A stretch of DNA of 42,882 bases from Streptomyces ochraceiscleroticus (GTDB lineage Bacteria > Actinomycetota > Actinomycetes > Streptomycetales > Streptomycetaceae), in NCBI RefSeq assembly GCF_000720485.1, contig NZ_JOAX01000046.1:1-42882 (forward strand), read 5' to 3'. The translations under genes and the position numbers were made by a program. Positions 42,433 through 42,882 of the stretch are shown here, piece by piece. The notes beneath the pieces are model-generated. The model saw only the letters and a list, made by a program, of their open reading frames with translations, had not been told where the DNA came from and did not search any database. Each line of letters begins with the position of its first letter. Position 1 is the first letter of the stretch.

Positions 42433-42882
42433 CAGTAGCGGTAGTGGTCCGGCTTGTACGGGCCCTCGACCTCAACGCCGATGTAGGCGGCCTGCTCCGG
42501 GCGGAGCCGGGTGAGCTTGACGCCCAGGGAATCCAGGTGGAGCCGGGCGACCTTCTCGTCCAGGTGCTTGGGCAGCACGTACACATCCGTCGGGTACTGC
42601 TCGGGCTTGGTGAACAGCTCGATCTGGGCCAGCGTCTGGTCCATCGCCTGGTGCTTCATCTTGGCCATGTCCGAGGCCATGATGATGTCCTTGTTACCGG
42701 TCGTGGTGACGAAGATGTCCGCCGTCTCCACCACCTCATCCAGCGTGGTGACCTGGTAACCGTCCATCGCCGCCTGCAGCGCACAGATCGGGTCGACCTC
42801 GGTGACGATCACCCGGGCGCCCTGGCCGCGCAGCGACTCCGCACAGCCCTTGCCCACATCGCCGTAACCGCACACCACGGCG
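42432..42882 (-). CDS. ahcY: S-adenosylhomocysteine hydrolase-like protein with large internal deletion; N-terminus outside window
   Basis: The frame runs leftward from beyond the window edge and ends normally in YKPDHYRY. The NAD-binding motif [20 protein letters not shown] and [20 protein letters not shown] are intact. Directly afterwards comes [20 protein letters not shown]. In normal SAHase about 70 residues lie between these two points, with the GNIGHFDNEI and GNATGHPSFVMS motifs that contact adenosine and NAD. They are absent without a frame break (junction about 42630-42650). The protein therefore cannot be a standard SAHase and may be inactive or altered. It is coupled to the downstream maleylpyruvate isomerase-family gene. 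Confidence 0.85.
   Translation of the reverse strand, partial: AVVCGYGDVGKGCAESLRGQGARVIVTEVDPICALQAAMDGYQVTTLDEVVETADIFVTTTGNKDIIMASDMAKMKHQAMDQTLAQIELFTKPEQYPTDVYVLPKHLDEKVARLHLDSLGVKLTRLRPEQAAYIGVEVEGPYKPDHYRY

Overview
The window is Streptomyces-type chromosome. It has very high GC and strong G/C bias at third codon positions, many GTG starts, SpoIIE-type phosphatase and MASE1 genes, a VanW-family cell-wall protein, and mycothiol-pathway-like proteins. All functional calls below come from reading the translated sequence; no database search was run.

Left part (1-9.2 kb): the 3' portion of a large RHS/YD-repeat polymorphic toxin gene ends in a predicted DNA/RNA non-specific endonuclease domain. 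The gene is broken by one missing base in a G run near 1645. A DUF1963/YwqG-like gene follows at once and is a candidate immunity gene. Next comes a decayed accessory stretch of about 3.8 kb: a multiply frameshifted integrase-type transposase remnant, a lipoprotein gene, a small zinc-finger-like protein and gene-poor spacers.

Middle part (9.2-25.4 kb): a SpoIIE-family phosphatase lies beside a separate MASE1 membrane-sensor gene. A leftward operon (FadR-type GntR regulator, asparagine permease, asparaginase, aspartate ammonia-lyase) would import asparagine and degrade it through aspartate to fumarate, releasing two ammonia. After a zone of gene remnants come a lipoprotein, a VanW-family protein, an IS5-type transposase remnant, a CGNR zinc-finger regulator divergent from an alpha/beta hydrolase, and a CmtR-like metal sensor coupled to a cation-efflux gene with a cysteine-rich tail.

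Copper region (23.4-30.0 kb): a leftward pair of metal-associated exported proteins and a rightward copZ-copA unit flank a divergent control region with three CsoR-type operators. csoR follows behind a strong terminator, then a BlaI/M56-peptidase pair.

Right part (30.2-42.9 kb): a GNAT acetyltransferase, a SAM methyltransferase, a LuxR-type regulator and a Fur-family regulator precede a leftward gene set resembling an undescribed biosynthetic cluster. It holds AsnB (glutamine amidotransferase/synthetase), a PrpF-fold isomerase, an SDR lacking the usual Ser/Tyr, a MetRS-like protein without a recognisable KMSKS motif, and an MshA-like glycosyltransferase. A PIG-L/LmbE deacetylase diverges from AsnB. 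Next to it are a mycothiol-dependent maleylpyruvate isomerase-family gene and a SAHase-like gene with a large internal deletion. Glycosyltransferase, deacetylase, aaRS-like protein and nearby GNAT copy the logic of mycothiol biosynthesis (MshA, MshB, MshC, MshD). I infer a mycothiol-like aminoacylated pseudodisaccharide pathway. A small exported peptide with two EIDWPPA repeats lies at the end of the set.
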